DNA from: Natronobiforma cellulositropha | Lineage (GTDB): Archaea; Halobacteriota; Halobacteria; Halobacteriales; Natrialbaceae | Length of the DNA stretch: 64,000 nt | Direction of reading: 5' to 3' | Assembly: GCF_025629245.1 (NCBI RefSeq) | Contig: NZ_JANZXN010000015.1 | Span: 292,615-356,614, forward strand | Shown here: piece after piece, positions 44,466-53,690 of the stretch | Numbering within the stretch: position 1 is the first letter of the stretch | How the letters are laid out: every line of letters starts with the position of its first letter | Program-made: the position numbers and the translations under genes | The notes under the pieces: generated by a model | What the model saw: only the letters and a program-made list of their open reading frames with translations | Database searches by the model: none | What the model was told of the DNA's origin: nothing

Positions 44466-45245
44466 ATGATTGTCGCCGATGGTCTCACGAAGCGCTACGG
44501 AGACGTGACTGCAGTCGATAGACTCGATCTGCGAGTGGACGGCGGAACCATCTACGGGTTTCTCGGCCCGAACGGCGCCGGCAAGACGACGACCATCGGG
44601 ATGCTCACGACACTGGTCGAGCCGACCGCTGGAGGGGCGACAGTCGCTGGTCACGCCACCACCGACCGTGACGCGGTGAAACCCCACATCGGCTACCTGC
44701 CCGACGAACCGCCGGTCTACGACGCGTTCTCCGCCCGCGAGCAACTCGAGTACGTCGCGACGATTCGAGGGCTCGAGGAGGGGTGGGCGGCCGAGCGTGC
44801 CGAGCGCCTGCTCGAGCGTGTCGGGTTGGGAGACAGTGCTGACCGACGGATCGACACCTACTCGCAGGGGATGCGCCAGAAAGTTGGTCTCGTGCAGGCG
44901 ATTCTCCACGACCCGGCGGTGCTCTTTCTGGACGAACCGACCAACGGCCTGGACCCACGTGCCGCCCGCGACGTGGTCGACCTGATCGCGCAACTCACAG
45001 ACGACGGCACGACCGTCTTCCTCTCGACGCACATCCTGCCGGTCGTCGAGGAACTGGCCGACACGGTGGGCGTCCTCCACCAGGGCTCACTCGTCGCCGA
45101 GGGATCACCCGCCGAACTCACACGCCGGGTGACCGACGCAGACGAGTCGACGCTCGAGCAGGTGTTTCTGACCGTCACGGACGACGACTCACGCCTTGCG
45201 ACGAAGACACCGGGCGAGCGTCTCACCCCTGGTGAGGGAGAGTGA
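44466..45245 (+). CDS. ABC transporter ATP-binding protein
   Basis: A 259-residue ATPase of the DrrA/CcmA-like exporter class. Walker A is GPNGAGKTT (about 33-41), the signature is YSQGMRQKVGL, Walker B is VLFLDEPTNGLDP, and the switch His is in FLSTHIL. It overlaps the permease gene by GTGA (4 nt), so the two form one transporter. T-rich CTTTTTTC about 28 nt before the start is the probable TATA region. Confidence 0.93.
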   Translation: MIVADGLTKRYGDVTAVDRLDLRVDGGTIYGFLGPNGAGKTTTIGMLTTLVEPTAGGATVAGHATTDRDAVKPHIGYLPDEPPVYDAFSAREQLEYVATIRGLEEGWAAERAERLLERVGLGDSADRRIDTYSQGMRQKVGLVQAILHDPAVLFLDEPTNGLDPRAARDVVDLIAQLTDDGTTVFLSTHILPVVEELADTVGVLHQGSLVAEGSPAELTRRVTDADESTLEQVFLTVTDDDSRLATKTPGERLTPGEGE

Positions 45246-47674
45246 CCGACGAAGAACCGGTCCCCGCCGGCGGGGACACGGCGACGACGAGTGGGTCCGC
45301 ACAGTCGGTCTCGAGCGTCGACACCGCGCCGGCCGCTCGCGGCGGGCCATCGCCGATCGCGGCGATCCGTGCGATCTCACACGCAGAACGGGCGCAGTTC
45401 GACTACCGACACACCTCGACGCGGCGGAAGAAGGCCCTCGTGTACGTGCTGTTCGCGGCGATGCTCCCGGTATTCGCGCTGTTGCTCTGGGGTGCCTACG
45501 GTATCGGCCAGCGGGTCGGCGCGGGCGAGGCCGACGGCCTGCTCGAGCTGGCCCGGTGGTACCTGCCAGCGGCGGTCGCGATGTACGTGTTCGTCGGTGC
45601 GACGGAGGCGACGAAACGACTGGTCGGCTTCGAGGCCCGCGAGTTACTGCTCACCACCGTCTCGGAACGGACGCTCGTTCTCGGACTGCTCGTTGCGGAC
45701 TTCCGCCAGTCGATGTGGGGGTTCATCGGCCCGACAGCCCTGCTGGTAGCGGTGTTCGCCATCGGCGCTGGCTCACCGACCGTCGTCGTCGCCGCGACCA
45801 TCGCCGCCCTCTCGCTCGCGGTCGCCTCGATGCTCGCGGGCTACCTCCTCGGCCTGGGTGCCCGCCTGGCCCTGCGACGGGCGGGTCTCTCGAGTACGCT
45901 CCGGTCGCTCGCAGGCGGTCTCGGCGGCGTCGGTGTCGTCGTGCTCTCGGCGGCCGGCGGTGTGCTCGTCGGCCGGACCGGGGCAAACGTCAGCTTCGGC
46001 GATCAGGCGTCGTTCGCAGCGATCACGCCGGACGGTCCGCCACCGATTCCGCTGGCGTACTACGCCGATCTGTTCTTCGTCGGCACACCACTCGTCGACA
46101 CCCCGCCGCTGCTCGCGCTGGCCAGCGGCGTTCTCGTCGTCGCGACGGTCCCGGTTTCCCTCTGGCTTCTCGTCGCGCTCACACCACGGCTGTGGTACGC
46201 AGAGTCGCCAGCACCAGCCGATGACACCGACGCCACGGTCTCGCAGACACCGCCCACCGACGGCCGCGAGTGGCCCTGGCTCGAGTATCCGGTGGGCTAC
46301 GTTGCCGACCGGACCGTCCGTCGGTCGGTCCGCACGCCACAACGACTGGCACACCTGCTGTACTACGCCGCCGCGGTGGGGATGCTCGTCGTCATGGGTC
46401 TCGCCGATCCGGCGCTCCCGTTCGTGAGTGTCGTGGGCGGGGCGCTCGTCTGTCTCGGAATCTGGCTCGCCGGTGGGACCGTCGGCCTGAACCCGCTCGG
46501 TGACGAGGGAGCGATGCTCGAGCAACTCGTGCTGGCCGAGCTCTCACCGGCGTCGTTCGTCCGCGCTCGCGTGCTCGCGGGGACGGTGATCGCGCTCCCG
46601 TTCGTCCTCGTCGGCACGGCGCTGTTGGCGGTGTACACACTGTCGCCGACCGACGCGCTGCTCGTCGGCGGCTTCCTCACACTCCTGACGCCGGCGAGCG
46701 CCGCTATGGCCGTCGGCGTCGGCTCACTGCTCCCGAAGACGGAGCCCGGCCGCGTCCTCGAGCGGATCGACGCCCGGCCACCCGAGAAACTCGCGATGCT
46801 CGCCCACGGTGCGGTGACGGTCGTCCTCGCTGCCGGCGGTAGCACGCTCCTGGTCGTGGACGCGACCCCATCGGTGCGCCTGGGCGGTCTCGCCGTCGTC
46901 GCCCTCGCGACGGTGGTCGCAGCCGACAGCGGGTACCGGTTCGCGGTGAGCGCGCTCGCCGACTACGGCCGTCCTCGCCGACCGGACCCGATCTACGCGC
47001 TCGAACTGGCCGTCGGTCTCGCCCTCCTCGGTCTCGTACTCTCGGTCACTGTCACGGAAGGCGTGGTCCTCTTGGCGCCAGTCTCCGGTTCGGGTGCGTT
47101 CCTCGTCGCGTTCGTCGCGGGGTTCGTCGGCTGGGCGGTGGCCGGCGTCGCGTTCGTCCTCGCGGCTGGCTACGGCAGAGACGCCCTCGATATCAGGCTT
47201 CCCACCGCTCGAGATGGCCGATACCTCGTCGGCGGCGTGGTGTCGTCAGTCGCGGTGTACGGGGCGGTCGTCGCGGCCGTCTCGGTTCTGGACGCTCCGG
47301 TCGTCGAACACGCGATCGTCGAGGAGGTCCTCGCCGGTGGTCCCGCGTTCGTGCTCGCCCTGTTCGTCCTCGTCCTCCTGGTCAACGCTCCCGTCGAGGA
47401 GTTTCTCTTCCGCAACGTGATCCAGAACCGGCTCGCACGGACGATTCCTACTGGGTGGGCGATCGCCGTCACCGCGGTCGTCTTCGCGCTCGTCCACCTC
47501 CCGGTCTACGCCAGCGCCGACCCCGTCGCCGTCGCAGTCACGCTCACTCCGCTGGCCGTCCTCGCAGCCATCTGGGGGTGGGTCTACAGCCGGACGGAGA
47601 ACCTCGTCGTTCCGACACTGTGTCACGGCGTCTACAACGTCGTCTCGCTCGGCCTGTTGTACGCGCTGCTCTAG
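45242..47674 (+). CDS. ABC-2-type permease fused to a CPBP metalloprotease domain
   Basis: An 810-residue GTG-started protein with about 16-18 hydrophobic segments. The N-terminal 550 residues resemble an ABC-2 exporter permease (two halves with large helices from about 65 to 310 and 390 to 500). The C-terminal 230 residues carry CPBP motifs: EEFLFRNVIQNRL near 719-731, FALVHLPVYA, and HGVYN near the end. CPBP enzymes cleave peptides in the membrane, so the transporter may process what it exports. It pairs with the upstream ATPase. Confidence 0.85.
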   Translation: MTDEEPVPAGGDTATTSGSAQSVSSVDTAPAARGGPSPIAAIRAISHAERAQFDYRHTSTRRKKALVYVLFAAMLPVFALLLWGAYGIGQRVGAGEADGLLELARWYLPAAVAMYVFVGATEATKRLVGFEARELLLTTVSERTLVLGLLVADFRQSMWGFIGPTALLVAVFAIGAGSPTVVVAATIAALSLAVASMLAGYLLGLGARLALRRAGLSSTLRSLAGGLGGVGVVVLSAAGGVLVGRTGANVSFGDQASFAAITPDGPPPIPLAYYADLFFVGTPLVDTPPLLALASGVLVVATVPVSLWLLVALTPRLWYAESPAPADDTDATVSQTPPTDGREWPWLEYPVGYVADRTVRRSVRTPQRLAHLLYYAAAVGMLVVMGLADPALPFVSVVGGALVCLGIWLAGGTVGLNPLGDEGAMLEQLVLAELSPASFVRARVLAGTVIALPFVLVGTALLAVYTLSPTDALLVGGFLTLLTPASAAMAVGVGSLLPKTEPGRVLERIDARPPEKLAMLAHGAVTVVLAAGGSTLLVVDATPSVRLGGLAVVALATVVAADSGYRFAVSALADYGRPRRPDPIYALELAVGLALLGLVLSVTVTEGVVLLAPVSGSGAFLVAFVAGFVGWAVAGVAFVLAAGYGRDALDIRLPTARDGRYLVGGVVSSVAVYGAVVAAVSVLDAPVVEHAIVEEVLAGGPAFVLALFVLVLLVNAPVEEFLFRNVIQNRLARTIPTGWAIAVTAVVFALVHLPVYASADPVAVAVTLTPLAVLAAIWGWVYSRTENLVVPTLCHGVYNVVSLGLLYALL

Positions 47675-47769
47675 CGCGCTACCGCCCCTCCCACGACCTC
47701 TCTCCGGTGGCACCACCACGATCGGACGGAACGGCGAATTTAAGCCCCTCGCCTCGAGACCTCTCGCCT

Positions 47770-48024
47770 GTGCCGGAACCCGTCGAAACGACCGATCCCG
47801 AGGGCGTCGACTACGGCTGGGTGATGCAGACGACGTTCGTTCTCACCATCGTCGTCGGCGCGCCGATCGTCGCCCTCCTCTCGGTCAACGCAGACCTCCC
47901 GACCTGGGGCGCTCGCGCCGAGTTCGCGATTCGCGTCGGCGCGGTGGTCTGGATCCTGACGGCGCTCTCGGTGTTCGCCTACGCGAAGTACACGCTCACC
48001 GACGACCCGCTCGAGGACCAGTGA
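47770..48024 (+). CDS. Small membrane protein (DUF5822-like)
   Basis: An 84-residue protein from GTG 47770 with two hydrophobic helices (about 19-38 and 49-70) and an acidic tail (TDDPLEDQ). The start VPEPVETTDPEGVDYGWVMQTTF resembles haloarchaeal DUF5822 proteins as I recall them. A TATA-like TTTAAGC lies about 30 nt upstream. Function unknown. Confidence 0.65.
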   Translation: MPEPVETTDPEGVDYGWVMQTTFVLTIVVGAPIVALLSVNADLPTWGARAEFAIRVGAVVWILTALSVFAYAKYTLTDDPLEDQ

Positions 48025-48058
48025 ATTTGCGCGCCTCGAGAACGCGCATACTCGAGAG

Positions 48059-48604
48059 TCAGTAGGTTCTGGGACCGCCGTCGACGTACGCGAACGCCGT
48101 CCCCGCCCGGTCTGCGGTCAGCTTATCTCTGCGCGTGTCGCCGACGAAGAGGGCCCGTTCCGGCGTCGCTTCCAGTCCGTCGACGGCCGCGAGTAGCGGT
48201 TCGGGGTCGGGTTTCTGCGTCTCGACGGTGTCCCTGCCGACGACCGTCTCGACGGCGGTGAGCAGTCCGTGACTCTCGAGGGCGATCCGGCAGGCCGCCT
48301 CGCAGTTGAGCGAGCAGACACCGACGGGCACCGACTGCGTCGCCACGTCGTCGGCGGTGGCGAGACGGGTGGCTGTGCGCGCGCCGTCGCGCTCGTGGGC
48401 GGCGATGGCCGCCTCGACCGGGTCGGCGAGACCGTACTCGGGCGCGGCGAGCAGGAGGTCCCAGAGGTCTCGACTCGGTACGTCGACGGCCGCCGACTCG
48501 TACACCCCGAGGACGTCACTCGCGACCGCACCCCAGTCGACGTCGAGGTGGACGAGCGTGCCGTCGAGGTCGTAGACGACTGCATCGTAGGAAGCGTCTC
48601 TCAC
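48059..48604 (-). CDS. HAD family phosphatase (phosphoglycolate-phosphatase-like)
   Basis: A 181-residue HAD hydrolase. Motif I is VVYDLDGTLV (about 7-16), motif III/IV is visible as GRDTVETQKPDPEPLLAA and FVGDTRRDKLTADRAG. It dephosphorylates a small phosphorylated metabolite. GTG 48604 was selected because it directly precedes motif I; the longer upstream frame overlaps the divergent gene. Confidence 0.82.
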   Translation of the reverse strand: MRDASYDAVVYDLDGTLVHLDVDWGAVASDVLGVYESAAVDVPSRDLWDLLLAAPEYGLADPVEAAIAAHERDGARTATRLATADDVATQSVPVGVCSLNCEAACRIALESHGLLTAVETVVGRDTVETQKPDPEPLLAAVDGLEATPERALFVGDTRRDKLTADRAGTAFAYVDGGPRTY

Positions 48605-48688
48605 GGCTCGCCCTACGCCGGGCGGGTCGAAAGCGATGTCGGTCGGCCGACCACCACCTACTTCTCCTATCCGGGCGTCTCGAGCGAT

Positions 48689-49153
48689 ATGTCGACGAGC
48701 GACGCGCGTGTGAACGCTGGCCGTCTCGTGACCGCCTGGAAGGCACTCGAGCGACGCGTGGCGAACCCGCTCCTGCGGCGCGTGCTGCGTTCGCGACTGC
48801 ACTGGCCCGCGAGCAGGTGGCTCCTGCTCGTCTCCTACGACGGGCGACGCTCGGGCGTCCGGTACTCGATTCCCGTCCTCTCCACCCGACTCGACGGTGC
48901 GTTCGTCGCCGTCACACCCACCGAGGAGACGAGATGGTGGACGAACTTCCGTGACGGCAGACGCTGTACACTCTGGACGCGCGGGCGGCCCCGACCCGGC
49001 GTCGGGACGGTCGTCAGGGGTGACGAGCGCGAGCGCCTGCTCGAGGCTCACTTCGACGCGCAGCCGCTGCTCCGCTGGCTGTTCGGAGCGCCGGCGGACG
49101 CTCGAGTGGACGCGTTTACCGTCCTCCGATTCGAGCAGCTGGACGAGCGCTGA
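48689..49153 (+). CDS. F420-dependent nitroreductase/quinone reductase-like protein
   Basis: A 154-residue split-barrel protein of the deazaflavin-dependent nitroreductase (DUF385) type. RWLLLVSYDGRRSGVRYSIPV, then WWTNFRDGRRCTLWTRGR, fit the family core in which a cofactor pocket is formed. Haloarchaea make F420, so a reductase role is plausible. ATG 48689 is supported by codon pattern. It is divergent from the HAD phosphatase and convergent with the acyl-CoA dehydrogenase. Confidence 0.7.
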   Translation: MSTSDARVNAGRLVTAWKALERRVANPLLRRVLRSRLHWPASRWLLLVSYDGRRSGVRYSIPVLSTRLDGAFVAVTPTEETRWWTNFRDGRRCTLWTRGRPRPGVGTVVRGDERERLLEAHFDAQPLLRWLFGAPADARVDAFTVLRFEQLDER

Positions 49154-49163
49154 GGGCACCTCC

Positions 49164-50345
49164 CTACGGCTCGAGCGAGACGCCTCCCTCGAGGAGCTGC
49201 TTGGCGATGATCGTCTTCTGAATCTCGGTCGTCCCCTCGTAGATCTCGGTCACCTTCGCGTCGCGGTAGAGACGCTCGACGTCGAACTCCGAGACGTAGC
49301 CGTAGCCGCCGTGAAGCTGGACGGCGTCGTTGGTCACGGCCATCGCCGCCTCACTCGCGGTGTACTTCGCCATGCTCGCGAGCGTCGCGCTCTCGCGGTG
49401 GTCACCGGAGTCGCCGCGCGCGCGGACCCGCGCGGCGCGGTGAGTTAGCTGGCGGGCGGTCTCGACGCGGGTCGCCATCTCCGCGAGTCGGTGTCCGACG
49501 GTCTGTATCTCGGCGAGTGGCTTGCCGAACTGGGTACGTTCCTGGGTATAGCTGAGTGTCTCCTCGAGTGCGTGTCTGGCGAGGCCGACCGACTGGGCAG
49601 CGATGCCGAGGCGGCCGTCGGTGAGGATGTGGAAGGCGGCTGAGAGCCCCTCACCGACGGGCGTCAGGCGGTTCTCGGCCGGAATCTCGACGCCGTCGAA
49701 GCTGAGGGCGGTCGTGTCACTCGCCCGCAGACCGAGTTTGTCCTCGGGTTCGCCGACGGTGAGTCCGTCGGCGTCGGCCGGGACGAGAAACTGCGTGATC
49801 GTCTCCGGGTCGGTACGGTCGGTCTTCGCGAAGAGGACGATCACGCCCGCGCGCTCGCCGTTGGTAATCCACTGCTTCTCGCCGTCGAGTACGTAGCCCT
49901 CGACGGTCCCGTCGGCCGTCTCGAGCGGCCGGGCTTGCGTCGAGAGTTCGGCGGGGTTCGATCCGGCGTGTGGTTCCGAGAGGGCGAACGCGCCGACCGG
50001 TCGGCCCGCGGCCATCTCCGGGAGCAGGCGCTCGCACTGGGAGTCGCTCCCGAAGGCCGCGATGGCCGACGTGGCGAGACAGTGGACCGAGAGCGCCGTC
50101 GCGACCGCGAGCGACCCCGCGGCGACCTCCTCGTAGACGAGCGCGGCGGTCAACGGGTCGGTCTCGAAGCCGCCGTAGGTCTCGGGGACGGTCAACCCGG
50201 TGAGTCCGAGGTCCGCCATACCGTCCCAGACCGCTTCCGGAAACTGTCCGCGTGCGTCTGCCTCGGCAGCGACCGGGCGAATCTCCTCGCGGGCGAACTC
50301 GCGAACGAGTTCTCGCACTGCCTTCTGTTCGTCCGAGACGTCCAT
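49164..50345 (-). CDS. Acyl-CoA dehydrogenase
   Basis: A 393-residue FAD flavoprotein of fatty-acid or amino-acid oxidation. Visible blocks are TVPETYGGFE, GAFALSEPHAGSNP, KQWITNGERA, the FAD/helical region (GRLGIAAQSVGLARHALE) and the catalytic Glu in EIYEGTTEIQKTIIAKQLL. ATG 50345 is chosen because the 12 upstream residues are not conserved. Electrons probably go to the EtfAB pair encoded at 17.8-20.2 kb. Chain-length preference is not predictable. Confidence 0.93.
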   Translation of the reverse strand: MDVSDEQKAVRELVREFAREEIRPVAAEADARGQFPEAVWDGMADLGLTGLTVPETYGGFETDPLTAALVYEEVAAGSLAVATALSVHCLATSAIAAFGSDSQCERLLPEMAAGRPVGAFALSEPHAGSNPAELSTQARPLETADGTVEGYVLDGEKQWITNGERAGVIVLFAKTDRTDPETITQFLVPADADGLTVGEPEDKLGLRASDTTALSFDGVEIPAENRLTPVGEGLSAAFHILTDGRLGIAAQSVGLARHALEETLSYTQERTQFGKPLAEIQTVGHRLAEMATRVETARQLTHRAARVRARGDSGDHRESATLASMAKYTASEAAMAVTNDAVQLHGGYGYVSEFDVERLYRDAKVTEIYEGTTEIQKTIIAKQLLEGGVSLEP

Positions 50346-50409
50346 ACCACTTCCTGCGGTCGGAGCCGGCAAAAGTGTCACCCGGGAACGAGCCGTTCTC
50401 GGTCGCTGC

Positions 50410-51075
50410 TCACCCCGTCGCGGTTTCGGTGACCCGCTCGCCCGCGAGCACCTTGTTCGCTCGCCGGAGGCGCTCCGAGAGCGCCTGGTGTGAGATGTCG
50501 AGTTCGTCCGCCAGTTCCTCGAGTGAGACGCCCCGGGGAACGTCGTAGTAGCCGCGCCGGTACGCCTCGCTGATCGCCTCCTCCTGGGGTTCGGTGAGCA
50601 TCGCGGTCTCCGTCAGGTCGCCGTCGCGTCCGGCCTCGACCAGCCGTCGCACGTCGACGCGCGCGCCGGCCGACTCGAGCGCCTCGACCGTCCCCGACAG
50701 CAGGTCGCGGTCGGGAAAGAGGAGGCGAAACGTCCAGCGGTCGCTCGAACAGCCAGCGTCGAGAATCGTTCCGTCGTGGTCGTAGATACACCGGCAGCGC
50801 TCGCCGACGCTCTCGGTGTACTCGAGTCGGTAGAGCCACTCGCCCGCCTCCGGGTCCTCGAGTAAACAGGTCGCCCGGTCGACGCTGTGGTCGCTCGCGA
50901 GCGCCGCGTCGAGCTCCTCGCGCGTCGCCCCGCACATCCAGACGAGCGGCATCGTCTGCAGCGGCCCGTCCGCGACCACGCTCTTGACGCGTACCTCGAG
51001 GTCGGGGAGCGCCTCGAAGGTCCCGGCGAGGGCGACGTCACCGATCGGGAGGGTGACCTCGGCGACGGTCGTCAT
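50410..51075 (-). CDS. Bat-type helix-turn-helix transcriptional regulator
   Basis: A 221-residue paralogue of the regulator at 25045, with the same layout and a C-terminal [52 protein letters not shown]. The N-terminal half is rich in acid and Cys residues (CGATREEL, CRCIYDHDG, DAGCSSD), possibly a redox or metal sensor. It lies just upstream of the acyl-CoA dehydrogenase on the same strand and may regulate it. Confidence 0.86.
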   Translation of the reverse strand: MTTVAEVTLPIGDVALAGTFEALPDLEVRVKSVVADGPLQTMPLVWMCGATREELDAALASDHSVDRATCLLEDPEAGEWLYRLEYTESVGERCRCIYDHDGTILDAGCSSDRWTFRLLFPDRDLLSGTVEALESAGARVDVRRLVEAGRDGDLTETAMLTEPQEEAISEAYRRGYYDVPRGVSLEELADELDISHQALSERLRRANKVLAGERVTETATG

Positions 51076-51243
51076 CGGTTCTCACCCCTGGCCGTCCTGC
51101 CCGTCCGTGTTCCACCCGTGCTCGTCGTGCGCTGACACCGTCTCGCCGTCTCTGTGCGTGGACTCATGATGAGAGAACGACCTCGACAGAGACCTAGCGT
51201 TCTCGGGCGGTTGACCGGCGGGCTTGAGTGTTCCTGCCCGTTA

Positions 51244-52497
51244 TCACCGGAGCCGTGCGAACTGGTTCAACGCGTAGACGATGCGGAGGACGTCGACGCT
51301 CCGTCCGCGGCCGAAGACGAGTTCGTCGGTACGGATCACGTGATCGAGCGTCGCCCGCGAGGCGTGTTCGGGCGCGGCGACGATGCCCGCCTCGGCGTCG
51401 CTCACCCACTCCATCACCCGGAGGTCGCTCTTCGAGTCACCCATGACGAGCGAGAACGGGTCGTCACAGCCGAGCACCTCGAAGGCGTGTTCGACGCCTG
51501 TAACCTTGTTCAGCTCGAGACTGGTGATCTCTGCGGCGTCGGCCTCGTAGTAGCCCACGTCGATCCGCTCGAGGACGTCACGGACCGCCTCGGGAACGTC
51601 TTCGGCGGTCAGGTCGGGCGAGACACCGGAACGCTCGAGGACGGTCCCGATTTCGGGGTCCGCCTCGGCGTAGACTGCGCGCGTCCAGTCGGCTGGTTCG
51701 CCGTCGTCCTCCGGTTCGACGTCGGTCGCCCCCGTGACCGCGTCGGCGAGCACCTCGAGTAAGTAACACAGCGCGTCGTCGACGATCTCGCGCGCTTCGC
51801 TCGAGCCGGTCTCGTAGTTCGGCTTGAGCGTCACGTTGAACTCGTTACCCTGGAGGTGACAGCCACGCCGGAGGCGTTCAGGTGCGTTCGGCAGCACGCT
51901 CGAGCGGACGTCGTCGAAGACGGTGCGAATCTCCTCGTCGAGCGCCTCGTAGAGCAGCCGTTTGGTGTCGCCGCCGTGGCCCGGTGTGAAGACGCCGGTC
52001 CCCGCCTCGTAGACGATCGAGACCGATCCCGAGTGGACGATCTCACTGCCGAGACCCTGGATCGCGAACCCCTTGACGTTCTCGAGGGTTTGGCCCGTAC
52101 AGATGACGATCGGCACCCCGAGTTCGTGAAACTCCGTCAGCATGTGGAGGGTGTCACGCGGAATCTCGTTGTCCGTCCCGCCCGCAGAGCGTAGCGTCTC
52201 GTCGACGTCGAGGACGAGGACGTCGACCGCACGCTCGTACTTCGCCTCGAGGTCGAGCGCGGTGAACGCCTGTTCGCGCGTGGCGTGGGCGGCGACCTCG
52301 GCGAAGGTCTCGCCGGTGGCAAACGCGTCGCGGATCTCGCCCTTGCGTCGCTCGAGTTCGTCGCTCGCTTCCCGCCAGTGCTCGAGGACGACCCTCGAAT
52401 CGATCGCCGGGAAGAGGTCGACGAACTCCTGGTACTCCCGTAGCGTCGCCGTGTCGAACTCGTCGTAGAGCCGGTAGACGAGATCGTATCGCTCCAT
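51244..52497 (-). CDS. HAD superfamily hydrolase with helical N-terminus
   Basis: A 417-residue protein. Residues 1-90 are a helical, acidic region (VYRLYDEFDTATLREYQEFVDLFPAID). The HAD motifs follow: LDVDETL (96-102), the Thr motif ICTGQT (132-137), a cap region of about 180 residues, and VMGDSKSDLRVM near 350. The cap and length resemble the Cof/sucrose-phosphatase branch. Substrate unknown. It is divergent from glucose dehydrogenase. Confidence 0.8.
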   Translation of the reverse strand: MERYDLVYRLYDEFDTATLREYQEFVDLFPAIDSRVVLEHWREASDELERRKGEIRDAFATGETFAEVAAHATREQAFTALDLEAKYERAVDVLVLDVDETLRSAGGTDNEIPRDTLHMLTEFHELGVPIVICTGQTLENVKGFAIQGLGSEIVHSGSVSIVYEAGTGVFTPGHGGDTKRLLYEALDEEIRTVFDDVRSSVLPNAPERLRRGCHLQGNEFNVTLKPNYETGSSEAREIVDDALCYLLEVLADAVTGATDVEPEDDGEPADWTRAVYAEADPEIGTVLERSGVSPDLTAEDVPEAVRDVLERIDVGYYEADAAEITSLELNKVTGVEHAFEVLGCDDPFSLVMGDSKSDLRVMEWVSDAEAGIVAAPEHASRATLDHVIRTDELVFGRGRSVDVLRIVYALNQFARLR

Positions 52498-52573
52498 GCC
52501 CGTCCACACGCAGGGAGGACGATAACTGTTGTTCAACGCCGCTACGACGCGGTTTTGCGGACATTGTTACTCG

Positions 52574-52591
52574 AAAATGAATACCTATTTT
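52574..52591. promoter_or_regulatory. Inverted repeat over the gdh TATA region (candidate GfcR site)
   Basis: AAAAT-GAATACCT-ATTTT, a 5-bp inverted repeat with an 8-bp spacer. The right arm coincides with the TATA-like TATTTTTG about 27 nt before ATG 52617. GfcR in Haloferax controls glucose catabolic genes and sits downstream of gdh here, so autoregulation through this site is plausible but unproven. Confidence 0.35.
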
Positions 52592-52616
52592 TGTCGAACC
52601 CCCCTACCCGCTCGTA

Positions 52617-53690
52617 ATGAAGACTGTTGCAGTCGAACCCGGCGCGGGCGAACCCGTTATCCTCGAGAAACCAATCCCGGAGCCTGCGGCCGGCGAGGCG
52701 CTCGTCAGGACCCTCCGCGTCGGCGTCGACGGGACGGACCACGAAGTGATCGGCGGCGCACACGGCGGTACCCCGCCGGGCGACGACCACCTCGTCCTCG
52801 GCCACGAGGCCGTCGGCGTCGTCGAGGACGCCAACGGCACCGACCTCGAGGAGGGTGCCATCGTCGTCCCGACGGTTCGACGACTCCCCGAGGGGGCAGC
52901 GACGAACGAGTACTTCGAGCGCGGCGAACCGGACATGGCTCCCGAGGGGGCGTACGCAGAGCGCGGCATCGTCGGCGCACACGGCTTCATGGCCGAGTAC
53001 TTCACCAGTCCCGCCGAGTACCTGGTTCCGATCCCCGAAGACCTCGCCTCGCTCGGCTTCCTCGTCGAGCCGATCAGCATCACCGAGAAGGCGCTCGAGC
53101 ACGCCTACGCCTCGCGGTCGGCCTTCGAGTGGACACCCGAGTCGGCGCTCGTCCTCGGCAACGGCAGCCTCGGCCTGCTCACGCTCGCGATGTGTGAACT
53201 CACGCTCGGCTTCGAGCGCACCTACTGTCTGGGACGGCGGGACCGTCCCGACCCGACGGTCGACATCATGGACGAACTCGGCGCGACCTATATCGACTCG
53301 CGCAAGACACCGATTCCGGAAATTCCAGAGACCTACGAGGGAATGGACTTCATCTACGAGGCGACCGGCGTCGCTCCTCACGCCTTCGAGACCATCGAAG
53401 CGCTCGCACCCAACGGCGTGGGGGCGCTCCTCGGCGTGCCCGGCTCCTGGGAGTTCGAGATCGACGGCGGCCGCCTCCACAACGAGTTCGTTCTCCACAA
53501 CAAGGCGCTCGTCGGCAGCGTCAACTCCCACCGCGGCCACTTCGAGTCGGCCGTCGACACCCTCGCACAGCTTCCCGACTGGTTCGTCGACGACCTCGTC
53601 ACCGGCGTCTACGGACTCGCAGATTTCGAGGCAGCGTTCGAAGACGACGATACGACTATAAAAACGGCGATCGAATTCAGCCGTATATGA
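52617..53690 (+). CDS. gdh: Glucose 1-dehydrogenase
   Basis: A 357-residue zinc-dependent medium-chain dehydrogenase oxidising glucose to gluconolactone with NAD(P)+, the first step of the haloarchaeal semiphosphorylative Entner-Doudoroff route. Visible features are GVDGTDHEVI (near the catalytic zinc), the GHEAVGVV block and the Rossmann motif LGNGSLGLLTL (about 178-188). Length and sequence are typical for halophilic GlcDH. It overlaps gfcR by ATGA. Confidence 0.95.
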   Translation: MKTVAVEPGAGEPVILEKPIPEPAAGEALVRTLRVGVDGTDHEVIGGAHGGTPPGDDHLVLGHEAVGVVEDANGTDLEEGAIVVPTVRRLPEGAATNEYFERGEPDMAPEGAYAERGIVGAHGFMAEYFTSPAEYLVPIPEDLASLGFLVEPISITEKALEHAYASRSAFEWTPESALVLGNGSLGLLTLAMCELTLGFERTYCLGRRDRPDPTVDIMDELGATYIDSRKTPIPEIPETYEGMDFIYEATGVAPHAFETIEALAPNGVGALLGVPGSWEFEIDGGRLHNEFVLHNKALVGSVNSHRGHFESAVDTLAQLPDWFVDDLVTGVYGLADFEAAFEDDDTTIKTAIEFSRI

